The translations under genes and the position numbers were made by a program. This document shows, piece by piece, positions 57,281 to 64,000 of a DNA stretch of 64,000 bases. The stretch covers positions 1,488,001 to 1,552,000 of the forward strand of contig NZ_JBEPLU010000001.1 in the NCBI RefSeq assembly GCF_040545335.1. Direction: 5' to 3'. The notes under the pieces are model-generated. The model saw only the letters and a list, made by a program, of their open reading frames with translations, did not search any database and was not told where the DNA came from. Numbering within the stretch: the first letter of the stretch is position 1; the number at the start of each line of letters is the position of its first letter. Source of the DNA: Phenylobacterium koreense. GTDB taxonomy: Bacteria > Pseudomonadota > Alphaproteobacteria > Caulobacterales > Caulobacteraceae.

Positions 57281-58237
57281 TTGACCTCTCGACTGAGCAA
57301 GATTTTCGCCGTCACGGGCCTTTCGCTGGCGATGGGCCTGTCCCTCGCTTCCGAGGCGGACGCCCGCCGCGGCGGCAGCTTCGGCAGCCGTGGGGCCCGG
57401 ACCTACAACGCCGCCCCGGCGACCAAGACCGCGCCCACCCAGGCGGCCCCGGTTCAGCGCTCGATGACCGAGCGTCAGCCCGGCCAGGCTGCCGCCACCA
57501 GTCCGGCGCGGCCGCTTGGCGCGAACCCGATGAATCAGCGCCGCCCCGGCCTGTTCAGCAATCCGCTTGTACGCGGCCTGATGCTGGGCGGACTGCTCGG
57601 ACTGCTGCTGGGCCATGGCTTCGGCGCCGGCATGGCCGGAATGCTGGGCGGCCTCTTGCAGATCGCCCTGATCGCCATCGTCGCCATGCTGGCCTTCCGG
57701 TTCTTGGCTTCGCGCCGCCGCCCGGCCGAGGCCGCAGCGCCGAACGCCGGATCGACCAGCTTCCGCTCGCCCTTCGACATCCAGCAGCCCGCGAGCCCGC
57801 AGCCAGCCTACGCGCCCGTCGATCTCGGGCAGGACCTGGCCGTGACCGGCGCTGACCGGGAAGCCTTCGAGCGCCTGCTGCGCGAGGTCCAGGAAGCCTT
57901 CGGCCGCGAGGACTACGGCGCGATCCGCGAACGCACCACGCCGGAGATCATGAGCTATCTGGCCGAGGAGCTCGGGCAGAACGCCACCCGCGGCGTGCGC
58001 AACAAGGTGAGCGACATCCAGATGCTTGAAGGCGACGTGGCCGAGGCCTGGAGCGAGGGCGACCTGGAGTACGCCACCGCCGCCATGCGCTATTCGAGCC
58101 GCGACGTGATGGTCGACCGCGAAAGCGGCGCCATCGTCGAGGGCGAGGATCGCCCGACCGAGACCACCGAGCTCTGGACCTTTGTGCGCCGCCGGGGCGA
58201 GCCCTGGAAGGTCTCGGCCATCCAGGAAGCGGCCTGA
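57281..58237 (+). CDS. Secreted Tim44-like domain protein
   Basis: The 318-residue product starts with TTG (AAGGGA 10 nt upstream; no ATG near the N-terminus). It has a signal-like segment SKIFAVTGLSLAMGLSLASE with an ADARRGGSFGSRG junction and an Ala/Pro linker. A transmembrane pair follows (LVRGLMLGGLLGLLLGHGFG and LLQIALIAIVAMLAFRFL, about residues 91-146), then a C-terminal Tim44-like domain (about 185-318). This GG-rich layout is typical of bacterial Tim44 membrane proteins. It lies 82 bp after smr, so a second Tim44-type gene flanks mltA-smr. Confidence 0.85.
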   Translation: MTSRLSKIFAVTGLSLAMGLSLASEADARRGGSFGSRGARTYNAAPATKTAPTQAAPVQRSMTERQPGQAAATSPARPLGANPMNQRRPGLFSNPLVRGLMLGGLLGLLLGHGFGAGMAGMLGGLLQIALIAIVAMLAFRFLASRRRPAEAAAPNAGSTSFRSPFDIQQPASPQPAYAPVDLGQDLAVTGADREAFERLLREVQEAFGREDYGAIRERTTPEIMSYLAEELGQNATRGVRNKVSDIQMLEGDVAEAWSEGDLEYATAAMRYSSRDVMVDRESGAIVEGEDRPTETTELWTFVRRRGEPWKVSAIQEAA

Positions 58238-58244
58238 TCGTCTT

Positions 58245-58271
58245 GATGGCGTCCTTATGCGGGGCGCCATC
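58245..58271 (+). terminator. Hairpin after the Tim44-like gene
   Basis: GATGGCGTCC pairs with GGGCGCCATC (10 pairs, one G-U) around a 7-nt loop, 8 bases after the stop. Only TTCC follows, so termination strength is uncertain. Confidence 0.45.
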
Positions 58272-58355
58272 TTCCACATCGCGCCTTGAGGCCCATCGCG
58301 GCCAGTCTGTGACGCGCCGGCTTGAGTAAAGACCGGCCGTCCAGACGAGGGATCC

Positions 58356-58775
58356 ATGCGCGATCTTCGGCCGACCGTCGGCCTCTCCCAACTTCTCGAT
58401 GCGGCCGGTGTCGGCCCTGACAGCGCCATCCGGGTGACCGGGTCGGGCGCGCTTTTCGCGCTGCTTTGGCTGCACCGGCGCGGCTATGCCGACGTCGGCT
58501 GCCTGCACGCCGGCCAGAGAGCGCCGGGCGACGAGGCCGACGCCCTGCTGGCGGCGCATACCGCCACTGTGGAGCGGTTGAGCGACCTGCTCCATCGCGG
58601 TCCGCAAGTCCGCCAGGGTGGTATCATCATCGTGCAGACCCGTTCCGGCGAGGGCGGGGCGCAAGCGGTCCTGACCTTCCATCGGCACGGCTTCGAACTG
58701 GTGCGTCGCCTGCCCGGCTCGCACCGCGACGTGCTGGTCGCCCGCCGCACGCTCGAATTCCGGCAGGCGGCCTAG
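58356..58775 (+). CDS. Conserved-looking protein of unknown function
   Basis: The 139-residue product reads as a compact soluble alpha/beta domain: GPDSAIRVTGSGALFALLWL, RRGYADVGCLHAG, a helical middle and a beta-rich end GGAQAVLTFHRHGFELVRRL. Spacing of the glycine-rich strand-turn-helix near residues 24-38 is reminiscent of nucleotide or SAM-binding folds, but no complete motif is present. It is followed 2 bp later by the orphan LysR-effector-like gene, so the two are probably translated together and may function together. Confidence 0.65.
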   Translation: MRDLRPTVGLSQLLDAAGVGPDSAIRVTGSGALFALLWLHRRGYADVGCLHAGQRAPGDEADALLAAHTATVERLSDLLHRGPQVRQGGIIIVQTRSGEGGAQAVLTFHRHGFELVRRLPGSHRDVLVARRTLEFRQAA

Positions 58776-58777
58776 CC

Positions 58778-59338
58778 ATGGAAGCCTGCTCCTTTGCGTC
58801 CCCGACCGCCTTGCCGCCCGACCCCCAACGACGGCTCGTCCTGGGCGCCACGCTTCCGCTCACCCCGTGCAGCCTGCGCCAAAGGCTCAACCCAGCCATG
58901 GCCATCGAGGTGTGCGATGGAGAGGACGCGGACCGGCCCGACGCTATCGTCGCGCCTTATGGAGAGCGGCGGCCGGGATGGCGCTCGGCCCCGCTCTGGT
59001 CCGAACCGCTAGCGCTTTATGTCCGGCCAGGTCACGCTCCCGAGCCCGCGGACCTCGCCGACATGACGCTGGTGACCTGCGGCGCCTGGACCAGCGCGAT
59101 GCTGGCGGGCCTCGGGGTCTCTCCAGCCCACATCCACTACGGCCGCGACTGGCGTGACGTCGCAACCCTGGTCGCGGAAGGCTTCGGCATAACGATCGCC
59201 GGCATATCCGCAGCCGAGATCTTCGGTCCCGATGTCCGCGCCCTGCCGATCGACGGCTGGCTCACCTATTGCGTCTATTGGCGAGAGGGCGATGACACGC
59301 CGGGCCTGGGGCGGCTGCTGGAGCATCCCCATGGGTGA
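58778..59338 (+). CDS. Orphan LysR-type effector-binding domain without HTH
   Basis: The 186-residue protein resembles only the C-terminal substrate-binding half of LysR regulators: PDAIVAPYG, then SEPLALYVRPGHAPEPADLADM, then a beta-alpha-beta with LVAEGFGITIAGISAAEIFG and a final CVYWREGDDTPGLGRLLEH. No winged helix or HTH is encoded before it and the N-terminus starts abruptly, so it is either a truncated regulator or a free-standing ligand-binding protein. No signal peptide, so cytoplasmic. It overlaps the next small membrane gene. Confidence 0.6.
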   Translation: MEACSFASPTALPPDPQRRLVLGATLPLTPCSLRQRLNPAMAIEVCDGEDADRPDAIVAPYGERRPGWRSAPLWSEPLALYVRPGHAPEPADLADMTLVTCGAWTSAMLAGLGVSPAHIHYGRDWRDVATLVAEGFGITIAGISAAEIFGPDVRALPIDGWLTYCVYWREGDDTPGLGRLLEHPHG

Positions 59339-59495
59339 GGACGACCAATCCCGGCGCGTCCACGGCGGCGCACTGGCGACCTGGCTCGGCATCGTCGCCA
59401 TGGTCATCATCTTCGTCGCCTCGGTCGTCGTCGCGGCCCGGTCCGAAGTCGCCCAACCCGAGGCGAGGAGCGCTATCGCCGCCGGGCCGTTATAG
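59331..59495 (+). CDS. Small single-helix membrane protein
   Basis: The 54-residue product MGEDDQSRRVHGGALATWLG continues into a strong transmembrane helix (IVAMVIIFVASVVVAA, about residues 20-36) and a short periplasmic or cytoplasmic tail. The ATG overlaps the end of the preceding gene by 8 bases, which suggests coupled translation. The charged head and single helix are like many uncharacterised small membrane proteins. No family recognised. Confidence 0.55.
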   Translation: MGEDDQSRRVHGGALATWLGIVAMVIIFVASVVVAARSEVAQPEARSAIAAGPL

Positions 59496-59511
59496 GCGCG
59501 GAGGATCGCCC

Positions 59512-59820
59512 ATGCCAAAGCCTGTCGTCGTCACCATTCCGCACCAGCTCGGCCGCGAGGAAGCCCGCCGGCGAATCGACGAGGGCGTCGGGCGACTGAC
59601 CCATCAATTCGGCGAGGGGGTGAAGCTAGCCAAGGCCTGGAACGGCGACCAGCTCTCGTTCTCGGCCAGGGTCGTGGGTCAGGCCGTGGCCGGGCGGCTG
59701 GACGTGCTGGAGGACGCTGTCCGCATGGAGGTCGACCTGCCGCCCTTCTTCGCGATGATGGCCGACAGGATCAAGGGCCGTCTGAAGAAGGAAGGCCAGT
59801 TGATGCTGGAGAAGAAATAG
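59512..59820 (+). CDS. Polyhydroxyalkanoic acid system family protein
   Basis: The 102-residue product starts MPKPVVVTIPHQLGREEARRRI and has GDQLSFSARVVGQAVAGRLDV and MEVDLPPFFAMMADRIKGRL, the pattern of the PHA_gran_rgn family (putative polyhydroxyalkanoate granule-related protein). Members are small steroid-isomerase-like proteins of unproven role; no pha genes are in the window. GGAGGATCGCCC precedes the ATG. Its last 50 bases overlap the convergent CPBP protease gene. Confidence 0.8.
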   Translation: MPKPVVVTIPHQLGREEARRRIDEGVGRLTHQFGEGVKLAKAWNGDQLSFSARVVGQAVAGRLDVLEDAVRMEVDLPPFFAMMADRIKGRLKKEGQLMLEKK

Positions 59821-60688
59821 CTCCCATCAGCCGGGGCATCTTCCGGGTCTGCTCGACCAGGCAGACCATGTAGAAGGCCAGCAGCACCTCGTTGACCATA
59901 TCCTCCAGCCCGCCGGCGGCCGGCGGGTCCTCGGGCAGCATCGGAGCTTGCAGGAGGGCGATCATAAGGTTGGTCGCCACATGGGCGCCGATGGCGAATT
60001 CCAGTCCGCCCAGCCGCAGCGCCGCCCAGGCGAAGACCGCCCCCGCCAGCGCGCGGGCGACCAGCGCGGCCGGATCGAACTCCAGGTGCGCCAGGGCGAA
60101 AACTACGGCGTTCACGCCGATCAGGATCCAGGTGTTGCGGGTGAAGGCCGCGGTCTGCTGCAGCACGTAGCCGCGGAACACCGCCTCCTCGGCGGTGGCG
60201 GCCACTAGCAGCCCGATCAGGACCGCCCCGACATAGGCGAACTTCAGGCCCAAGGACGCGGTCGGGTCGAGGATCGGGAACTGGTACTCGGTATTGTGGA
60301 TGAGCACCGCGTCCAGAGCCATCAGCACCGACAGGCCTACGGCGGTCGCGCCCGCGCCCCAGAACATGAGCGACCAGCGGAAATGCGGCGCGGCGGTCAG
60401 CCAGGTGCCGATGGGCCTGGCGAACACGTATCGGGCGACCAGCATCACCGCCAGCGCCATGGCGCCAAGCCCCGCGCCGAGTTGCAGGACGTAATCGGCC
60501 GAGCGCTCCAGGGGCGCTCCCTGCACCCCTTCGAAAATGCGGCCGTCGGTCATCGTCCCCAGCACGATGATGAAGGCGACGGTGAGCACCACGACTGCGA
60601 GCGGCATTGCGGCCGCCATCGCGATCAGGCGCGGCCAGCGGCGGTCGCGTTCGGTCACCGTCTGCAGGAAAGGGAAGTGCGTGATCAC
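59771..60688 (-). CDS. CPBP family intramembrane metalloprotease
   Basis: The 305-residue membrane protein has about eight helices and the CPBP (Abi/CAAX protease) motifs: EExxxR as AEEAVFRGYV (E167, E168, R172), a downstream FALAHLEF histidine and GAHVATNLMIAL with the fourth conserved residue pair. Family members process prenylated or other membrane peptides, often in immunity to bacteriocins. GTG start (60688). It overlaps the convergent PHA-family gene by 50 bp, which could make the C-terminal 16 codons dispensable. Confidence 0.85.
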   Translation of the reverse strand: MITHFPFLQTVTERDRRWPRLIAMAAAMPLAVVVLTVAFIIVLGTMTDGRIFEGVQGAPLERSADYVLQLGAGLGAMALAVMLVARYVFARPIGTWLTAAPHFRWSLMFWGAGATAVGLSVLMALDAVLIHNTEYQFPILDPTASLGLKFAYVGAVLIGLLVAATAEEAVFRGYVLQQTAAFTRNTWILIGVNAVVFALAHLEFDPAALVARALAGAVFAWAALRLGGLEFAIGAHVATNLMIALLQAPMLPEDPPAAGGLEDMVNEVLLAFYMVCLVEQTRKMPRLMGAISSPASTGLPSSDGP

Positions 60689-60834
60689 CCGCCGAATATG
60701 CGCTCAAGCCTTGCTCAACACCATGGACCCATACGGAGAAAGCTGGATTCGGCGAGGGTGTTTTTACCGCCAGTTCACCCTACGGCTGTTTTTTCAGCCT
60801 TGACCGCAGAACGGGGGAGGTTCGTTCTTCGCCA

Positions 60835-61836
60835 ATGCTTAGGCTGGGCAACCTGAACCTGCGGAGCCGGCTCGCGCCGGACGTGCCGACTTGGGTGACC
60901 GAGTGGGTGTGCGCCGGCCTTTGCGCTTCCTTCTCCGGCCTTCTGCGCCTGTGCGTCGATCTGCTGGCCCCGGGGACCCCGCCCTACCTTTTCTTCTTCC
61001 CGTTCGTGCTGCTCGCCACCCTGCTGGCCGGCTGGCGTTCGGGCGTCATCGCCCTGACGATCATGATGCTGGGCGTCTGGTACATGATCCTGTCGCCTGC
61101 CCGCTTCGGGCCGCTGGACTCCGTCGAAGCCACGACACTGATCCTCAACGGCCTGAGCGGCCTTGCCGTCGTCGCGGTCGCCCAGGCGTTCCGCCGCGCC
61201 TATGAGCTGGCCCAGAACGAACGCGCCGCCAAGCTCGAGGTCCGGGAGCTCCTGTTGCGGGAGTTGAACCATCGGGTGAAGAACAATTTCCAGATGGTCG
61301 AGGCGCTGCTGGATATGCAAAGGCGTCGCGCCAAGGACGACCAGGCCGCCGCCGCGCTCTCCGATGCGCTTCGGCGCGTGCACTCGATGGCCCAGGCCCA
61401 CGCCTTCCTCTACTCGCCGGAGAACGCTGTCGAGCAGATCGACCTGGGCGACTACCTGCACGAACTCTGCTCCAGCCTGTCCGACAGCCTGCTGCAGAAC
61501 GGCCTGGTGCGGCTGGATTGCCGGACGGCTTCCTGGTCGGTTTCTCGGGACCGCGCAGTGGCGGTGGGGCTGGTGGTCAACGAGCTGGTCACCAACGCAG
61601 CGAAGTACGCGTTTCCGGACGGGCGCTCAGGTCAGATCCTGGTGGCCTTGTCCGGCCGGCCGGAGGGCTGTGAGCTCACCGTGGCCGATGACGGGATCGG
61701 CATGCCCGGCGTTCCGCTGATCAAGGCCGAAGGCATGGGGCGCAAGCTGGTCGAGAGCTTCGCCCGGCAATCGGGAGGCGTGCTCACCGAGGGCGCGGGA
61801 CCGGGCGTGAGTTACGTCCTCATGCTGCCCAACTAG
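60835..61836 (+). CDS. Membrane sensor histidine kinase, HisKA_2 type
   Basis: The 333-residue protein has an N-terminal DUF4118-like membrane domain (about residues 22-118, four helices, including PPYLFFFPFVLLATLLAGW), then a HisKA_2 phosphoacceptor with H146 in LLRELNHRVKNNFQMVEALL, and a HATPase with VVNELVTNAAKYAFPDGR, DDGIGM and GMGRKLVESFARQSGG. This class often feeds the general stress response (PhyR-NepR type) in Alphaproteobacteria, but no response regulator is adjacent. Its stop overlaps the convergent TPR gene by four bases. Confidence 0.88.
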   Translation: MLRLGNLNLRSRLAPDVPTWVTEWVCAGLCASFSGLLRLCVDLLAPGTPPYLFFFPFVLLATLLAGWRSGVIALTIMMLGVWYMILSPARFGPLDSVEATTLILNGLSGLAVVAVAQAFRRAYELAQNERAAKLEVRELLLRELNHRVKNNFQMVEALLDMQRRRAKDDQAAAALSDALRRVHSMAQAHAFLYSPENAVEQIDLGDYLHELCSSLSDSLLQNGLVRLDCRTASWSVSRDRAVAVGLVVNELVTNAAKYAFPDGRSGQILVALSGRPEGCELTVADDGIGMPGVPLIKAEGMGRKLVESFARQSGGVLTEGAGPGVSYVLMLPN

Positions 61837-63326
61837 GCCGGGACGGCGTCGAAGGCGACAGTCAGGCGATCCTCGTCGGACACGAACGGGACCGTCCCGT
61901 GCCACATGTACGAGGGAAACAGCACCAGCCGACCGACCCGGGGCTGGACGAAATGCTCGGGCGCCAGGGCGGGTGAGGTGCGCAGGGCCGGCTCGCCGAA
62001 CTTGATCCAGCCCGCGCGCCCATCCGGGTCGCCGACCACCGAAGGTAGCGACACGTAGAAGGCGGACGACAACCAGCCCTGCGGATGCACATGATTGGTG
62101 TGATGACCGGAGGAGCCCAGGCGCACGGACCAGGCGCCCGTGATCGAAGCCGTCCCGGTGTTGCGACGCTCGAAGGGCCCTTCGCCGGCGGGTAGCTCCG
62201 CCGCACGCCGGTTCACCGCCTCGCGGAGACGCCCCAGCAGGTGCTCGATGGGCGGCTCATGACCGCCGTCGAGCCGCAGGGTCGCCTGCCCCCCTGCGCG
62301 GACCGACTGGCCGAACGGATGGGTGGCGAAGCCGTGCAGCCGCATCAGCGACGCGCGCAGGGCCTCAAGGAATTCATGGCCCTCGGAGGTCTCCGGGTCG
62401 AACAGATCATAGGCCGCGACCAGCCGGCCATAGTCGTAGGACCGGCGATAGCGGGGATCGCCGGCCAGCCGCCAGGCCGTGGCCTGCAACGCCAGGGTGA
62501 ACTGGTCGTCCCTGTTGAGGTCCGCGGCGAGCGACGCCGCGCGGACGGCGCCCTCTGCGTCGCCCGCCGCCATCAGGGCCTGGGCGAGGGACGATTGCGC
62601 GTTGAAGTCGTCAGGGGAGCTGCCGATCGAGCGGGCCCAGGCGAGGGCGGCGTCAGTGTCGCCGAGTTCGCAGCAGACCTCGACCGCAAAGACCAGCAGG
62701 CGCCGGTCACGCGGCGCCAGCGCCAGCCCGGCCTCCAGCACAGCGCGCGCACCGGCCGGATCGCCGGTATATTCCAGGGCCAGAGCCAGAGCGTAGCGGA
62801 GGTTCGCCGCTGTGGGCTGGGCCGCTATCGCCGCCTCGAGCCGTGCGGTCGCGGCGCGGGCGTCGCCGGTCCGCATCCAGACGAGCTGGGCCAGGTCGCG
62901 ATGAGCTTCCTCGTAGTCAGGCCGGTCCGAAACCGCCTCGACGAAGGCGGCCTCGGCCTCCTCCAGGCGAAGCTGGGTCTGCAGGGCGCGCCCAAGAACC
63001 AGCCGGGTTTCGGGCGCCTTCACGCCGAGGGAAATGGCGCGGCGGGCCGCGGTCTCCGCCTCCGCCGCGCGGCCGAGATCGCCCAGCGTCGACGCGAGAT
63101 TGTGCCAGCAGACGCCATTGTCGGCGAAGCGCCTGACCGCGGCCTGGTTCAGGTCCAGCGCCTCCATCGGCCGGCCGGCCGCCTTGAGCACGCTCGCGCG
63201 AGCGGCGAAGACGCCAGGCCCTGCGTCGGGTTGCGTCATAAGGTCGGCGGTGAAGGCCAAGGCGCCAGGCAGGTCGCCCTGGGCAAGGAGGTCATAGGCT
63301 TTGCGATAGGCGCCGGCGGTGCTCAA
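61833..63326 (-). CDS. TPR protein with C-terminal 2-oxoglutarate/Fe(II) oxygenase domain
   Basis: The 497-residue protein has tetratricopeptide repeats over about residues 1-290 (repeated pattern such as NLASTLGDLGRAAEAETAAR and ALALEYTGDPAGARAVLEAG). A C-terminal double-stranded beta-helix domain of the 2OG-FeII_Oxy_5 type follows, with the metal-binding segment HHTNHVHPQGWLSSAFYV and the distal YMWHGTVPFVSDEDRLTVAF. Such proteins hydroxylate proteins or sugars, with TPRs as substrate adaptors; the target is unknown. TTG start (no ATG before residue 30). AGGGGAC lies just upstream on the minus strand. Confidence 0.8.
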   Translation of the reverse strand: MSTAGAYRKAYDLLAQGDLPGALAFTADLMTQPDAGPGVFAARASVLKAAGRPMEALDLNQAAVRRFADNGVCWHNLASTLGDLGRAAEAETAARRAISLGVKAPETRLVLGRALQTQLRLEEAEAAFVEAVSDRPDYEEAHRDLAQLVWMRTGDARAATARLEAAIAAQPTAANLRYALALALEYTGDPAGARAVLEAGLALAPRDRRLLVFAVEVCCELGDTDAALAWARSIGSSPDDFNAQSSLAQALMAAGDAEGAVRAASLAADLNRDDQFTLALQATAWRLAGDPRYRRSYDYGRLVAAYDLFDPETSEGHEFLEALRASLMRLHGFATHPFGQSVRAGGQATLRLDGGHEPPIEHLLGRLREAVNRRAAELPAGEGPFERRNTGTASITGAWSVRLGSSGHHTNHVHPQGWLSSAFYVSLPSVVGDPDGRAGWIKFGEPALRTSPALAPEHFVQPRVGRLVLFPSYMWHGTVPFVSDEDRLTVAFDAVPA

Positions 63327-63475
63327 GGCTTCGAAAGTCCCCTGCAGGCCAGGACCGATCCCGGCCTAGCCGGCTTATATCGCTCGCCATTTTTCGCGCA
63401 ACGCCGTTCATTTTTCGGGTCGGCGGCGAACCTTCACCTTGATGCGTCGTTGTAGCGGCCAGTAGGAGGTCGCCA

Positions 63476-63715
63476 ATGACGCTGAAGCGCGCGCTCAATC
63501 CCATGCCGGACGCCGTCCTGGAGGCCTTGCTGAAACGGAACCTGCTGGGCGCCTTCGAGGCTCGCCCGTCGTTCCAACGCAACGACTATCTCGGCTGGAT
63601 CGCCCGTGCGCGGAAAGACGAGACGCGACGCAAGCGCTTGGACCAGATGCTGGACGAGCTGGAGGACGGCGATATCTACATGAAGATGCGCTGGAGCCGG
63701 CGGGCCGATCGCTAG
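63476..63715 (+). CDS. YdeI/OmdA-like domain protein (stand-alone)
   Basis: The 79-residue product is ALLKRNLLGAFEARPSFQRNDY followed by LGWIARARKDETRRKRLDQM, which matches the OmdA (bacteriocin-protection, YdeI/OmpD-associated) domain core: AFE-x-P-x(3-4)-R-x-[DE]Y-x-x-WI and ETR-x-x-R. In many bacteria this domain follows DUF1905 in one polypeptide. Here the DUF1905 part is a separate gene at 8850-9161. AGGAGGTCGCCA gives a strong start signal. Convergent overlap of four bases with the TauE-like gene. Confidence 0.75.
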   Translation: MTLKRALNPMPDAVLEALLKRNLLGAFEARPSFQRNDYLGWIARARKDETRRKRLDQMLDELEDGDIYMKMRWSRRADR

Positions 63716-64000
63716 GCGACCGCGCCCGACGCGCGCCAGGCCACATACGCCGCCGTCGCCAGCACCATCAGCGCGAAGATGCGTCGGGCGAAGGCGGCAT
63801 GGCCGGCCAGCCGTGTGGCCAGCGGACCGCCGGCCAACGCACCGACCGCGCCGCCGGCGATCAGGGCCGCGAACACCGGCCAGTCCACGAGGCCGGAAGC
63901 CGCGTAGCTGGCGCTGGTCGCGGCCCCGAACAGAACCACCGAGACCAGCGACGAGGCCGCGGCGTTGGCCAAGGTCATTCCAGTGGCAGCCATCAGGCCC
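63712..64000 (-). CDS. Sulfite exporter TauE/SafE family protein, partial at the window edge
   Basis: Only the C-terminal part, about 96 residues, is in the window; the frame stays open through position 64000. It shows AAASSLVSVVLFGAATSASY, PVFAALIAGGAVGALAGGPL and RRIFALMVLATAAYVAWRA, three hydrophobic helices with the GG-rich loop typical of TauE/SafE C-terminal repeats. Family members export sulfite or organosulfonate-related anions, or are of unknown substrate. Upstream context lies beyond the window. Confidence 0.75.
   Translation of the reverse strand, partial: GLMAATGMTLANAAASSLVSVVLFGAATSASYAASGLVDWPVFAALIAGGAVGALAGGPLATRLAGHAAFARRIFALMVLATAAYVAWRASGAVA

Overview
This is a high-GC alphaproteobacterial chromosome segment. 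It most resembles the Caulobacterales (Caulobacter/Phenylobacterium type). That placement is inferred from gene content and order: DUF484-xerC, sucCD-sucA-sucB-lpdA, acnA beside a ccm cluster, yciB-ftsY and mtaB-dapF blocks, and secB-Tim44-mltA-smr. A TonB-dependent receptor and many small family-level genes (DUF2237, DUF2794, DUF2218, GFA) fit the same placement. Genes are densely packed, with many 1-4 nt start/stop overlaps. I see no tRNA, rRNA, CRISPR array, insertion sequence, prophage or integrase island. XerC is the housekeeping dimer-resolution recombinase.

Layout. 1-525: no gene recognised. 0.5-10.4 kb: TerC metal transporter, PriA, transaldolase-like Fsa, DUF484, XerC, a HIT protein, malate dehydrogenase and small genes (LprI-like, GFA, DUF1905, DUF1003, GNAT). 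10.4-18.5 kb: TCA block sucC-sucD-sucA-sucB-lpdA, preceded by a leader with three hairpins. 18.5-25.6 kb: small secreted proteins, a frameshifted kinase-like gene, a CitE-type lyase, ThpR, a Bax-inhibitor-1 protein, DUF2794 and DUF1223. 25.7-32.1 kb: aconitase divergent from ccmA-ccmB-(Spy-like)-ccmC-ccmD-ccmG. 32.1-37.8 kb: a lysine-tailed MarR regulator, YciB, FtsY, a TRIC channel, GFA, MtaB and DapF. 37.9-43.5 kb: an S9 peptidase and a divergent TonB receptor/beta-propeller phytase pair. 43.5-48.2 kb: three regulators with visible operator-like repeats (PadR, OxyR, TetR), plus AhpD and MurI. 48.2-54.6 kb: a Dcp-type M3 peptidase, an SH3/glycine-zipper protein, Ffh, RpsP, RimM and SecB. 54.7-64 kb: two Tim44-like proteins around mltA-smr, a cluster of poorly known small genes, a CPBP protease, a histidine kinase, a TPR-oxygenase, an OmdA-domain protein and the end of a TauE/SafE transporter.

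How the genes work together. Most of the window is housekeeping: the TCA cycle from aconitase, 2-oxoglutarate dehydrogenase and succinyl-CoA synthetase to malate dehydrogenase; cytochrome c maturation; SRP (Ffh and FtsY) and SecB export; and peptidoglycan work (MurI, DapF, MltA). The clearest accessory function is phytate phosphorus scavenging, with a phytase lipoprotein beside an outer-membrane receptor. OxyR-AhpD is a peroxide-response pair.

Novelty. I found no large unknown system. The observations most worth checking are the sucC leader with competing hairpins, a PriA that has lost one zinc site, tandem TGACA-N4-TGTCA operators before a TetR gene that lacks an ordinary start codon, a PhoB-like repeat at the phytase locus, an orphan LysR effector domain without a DNA-binding domain, and a one-base frameshift in a kinase-like gene.
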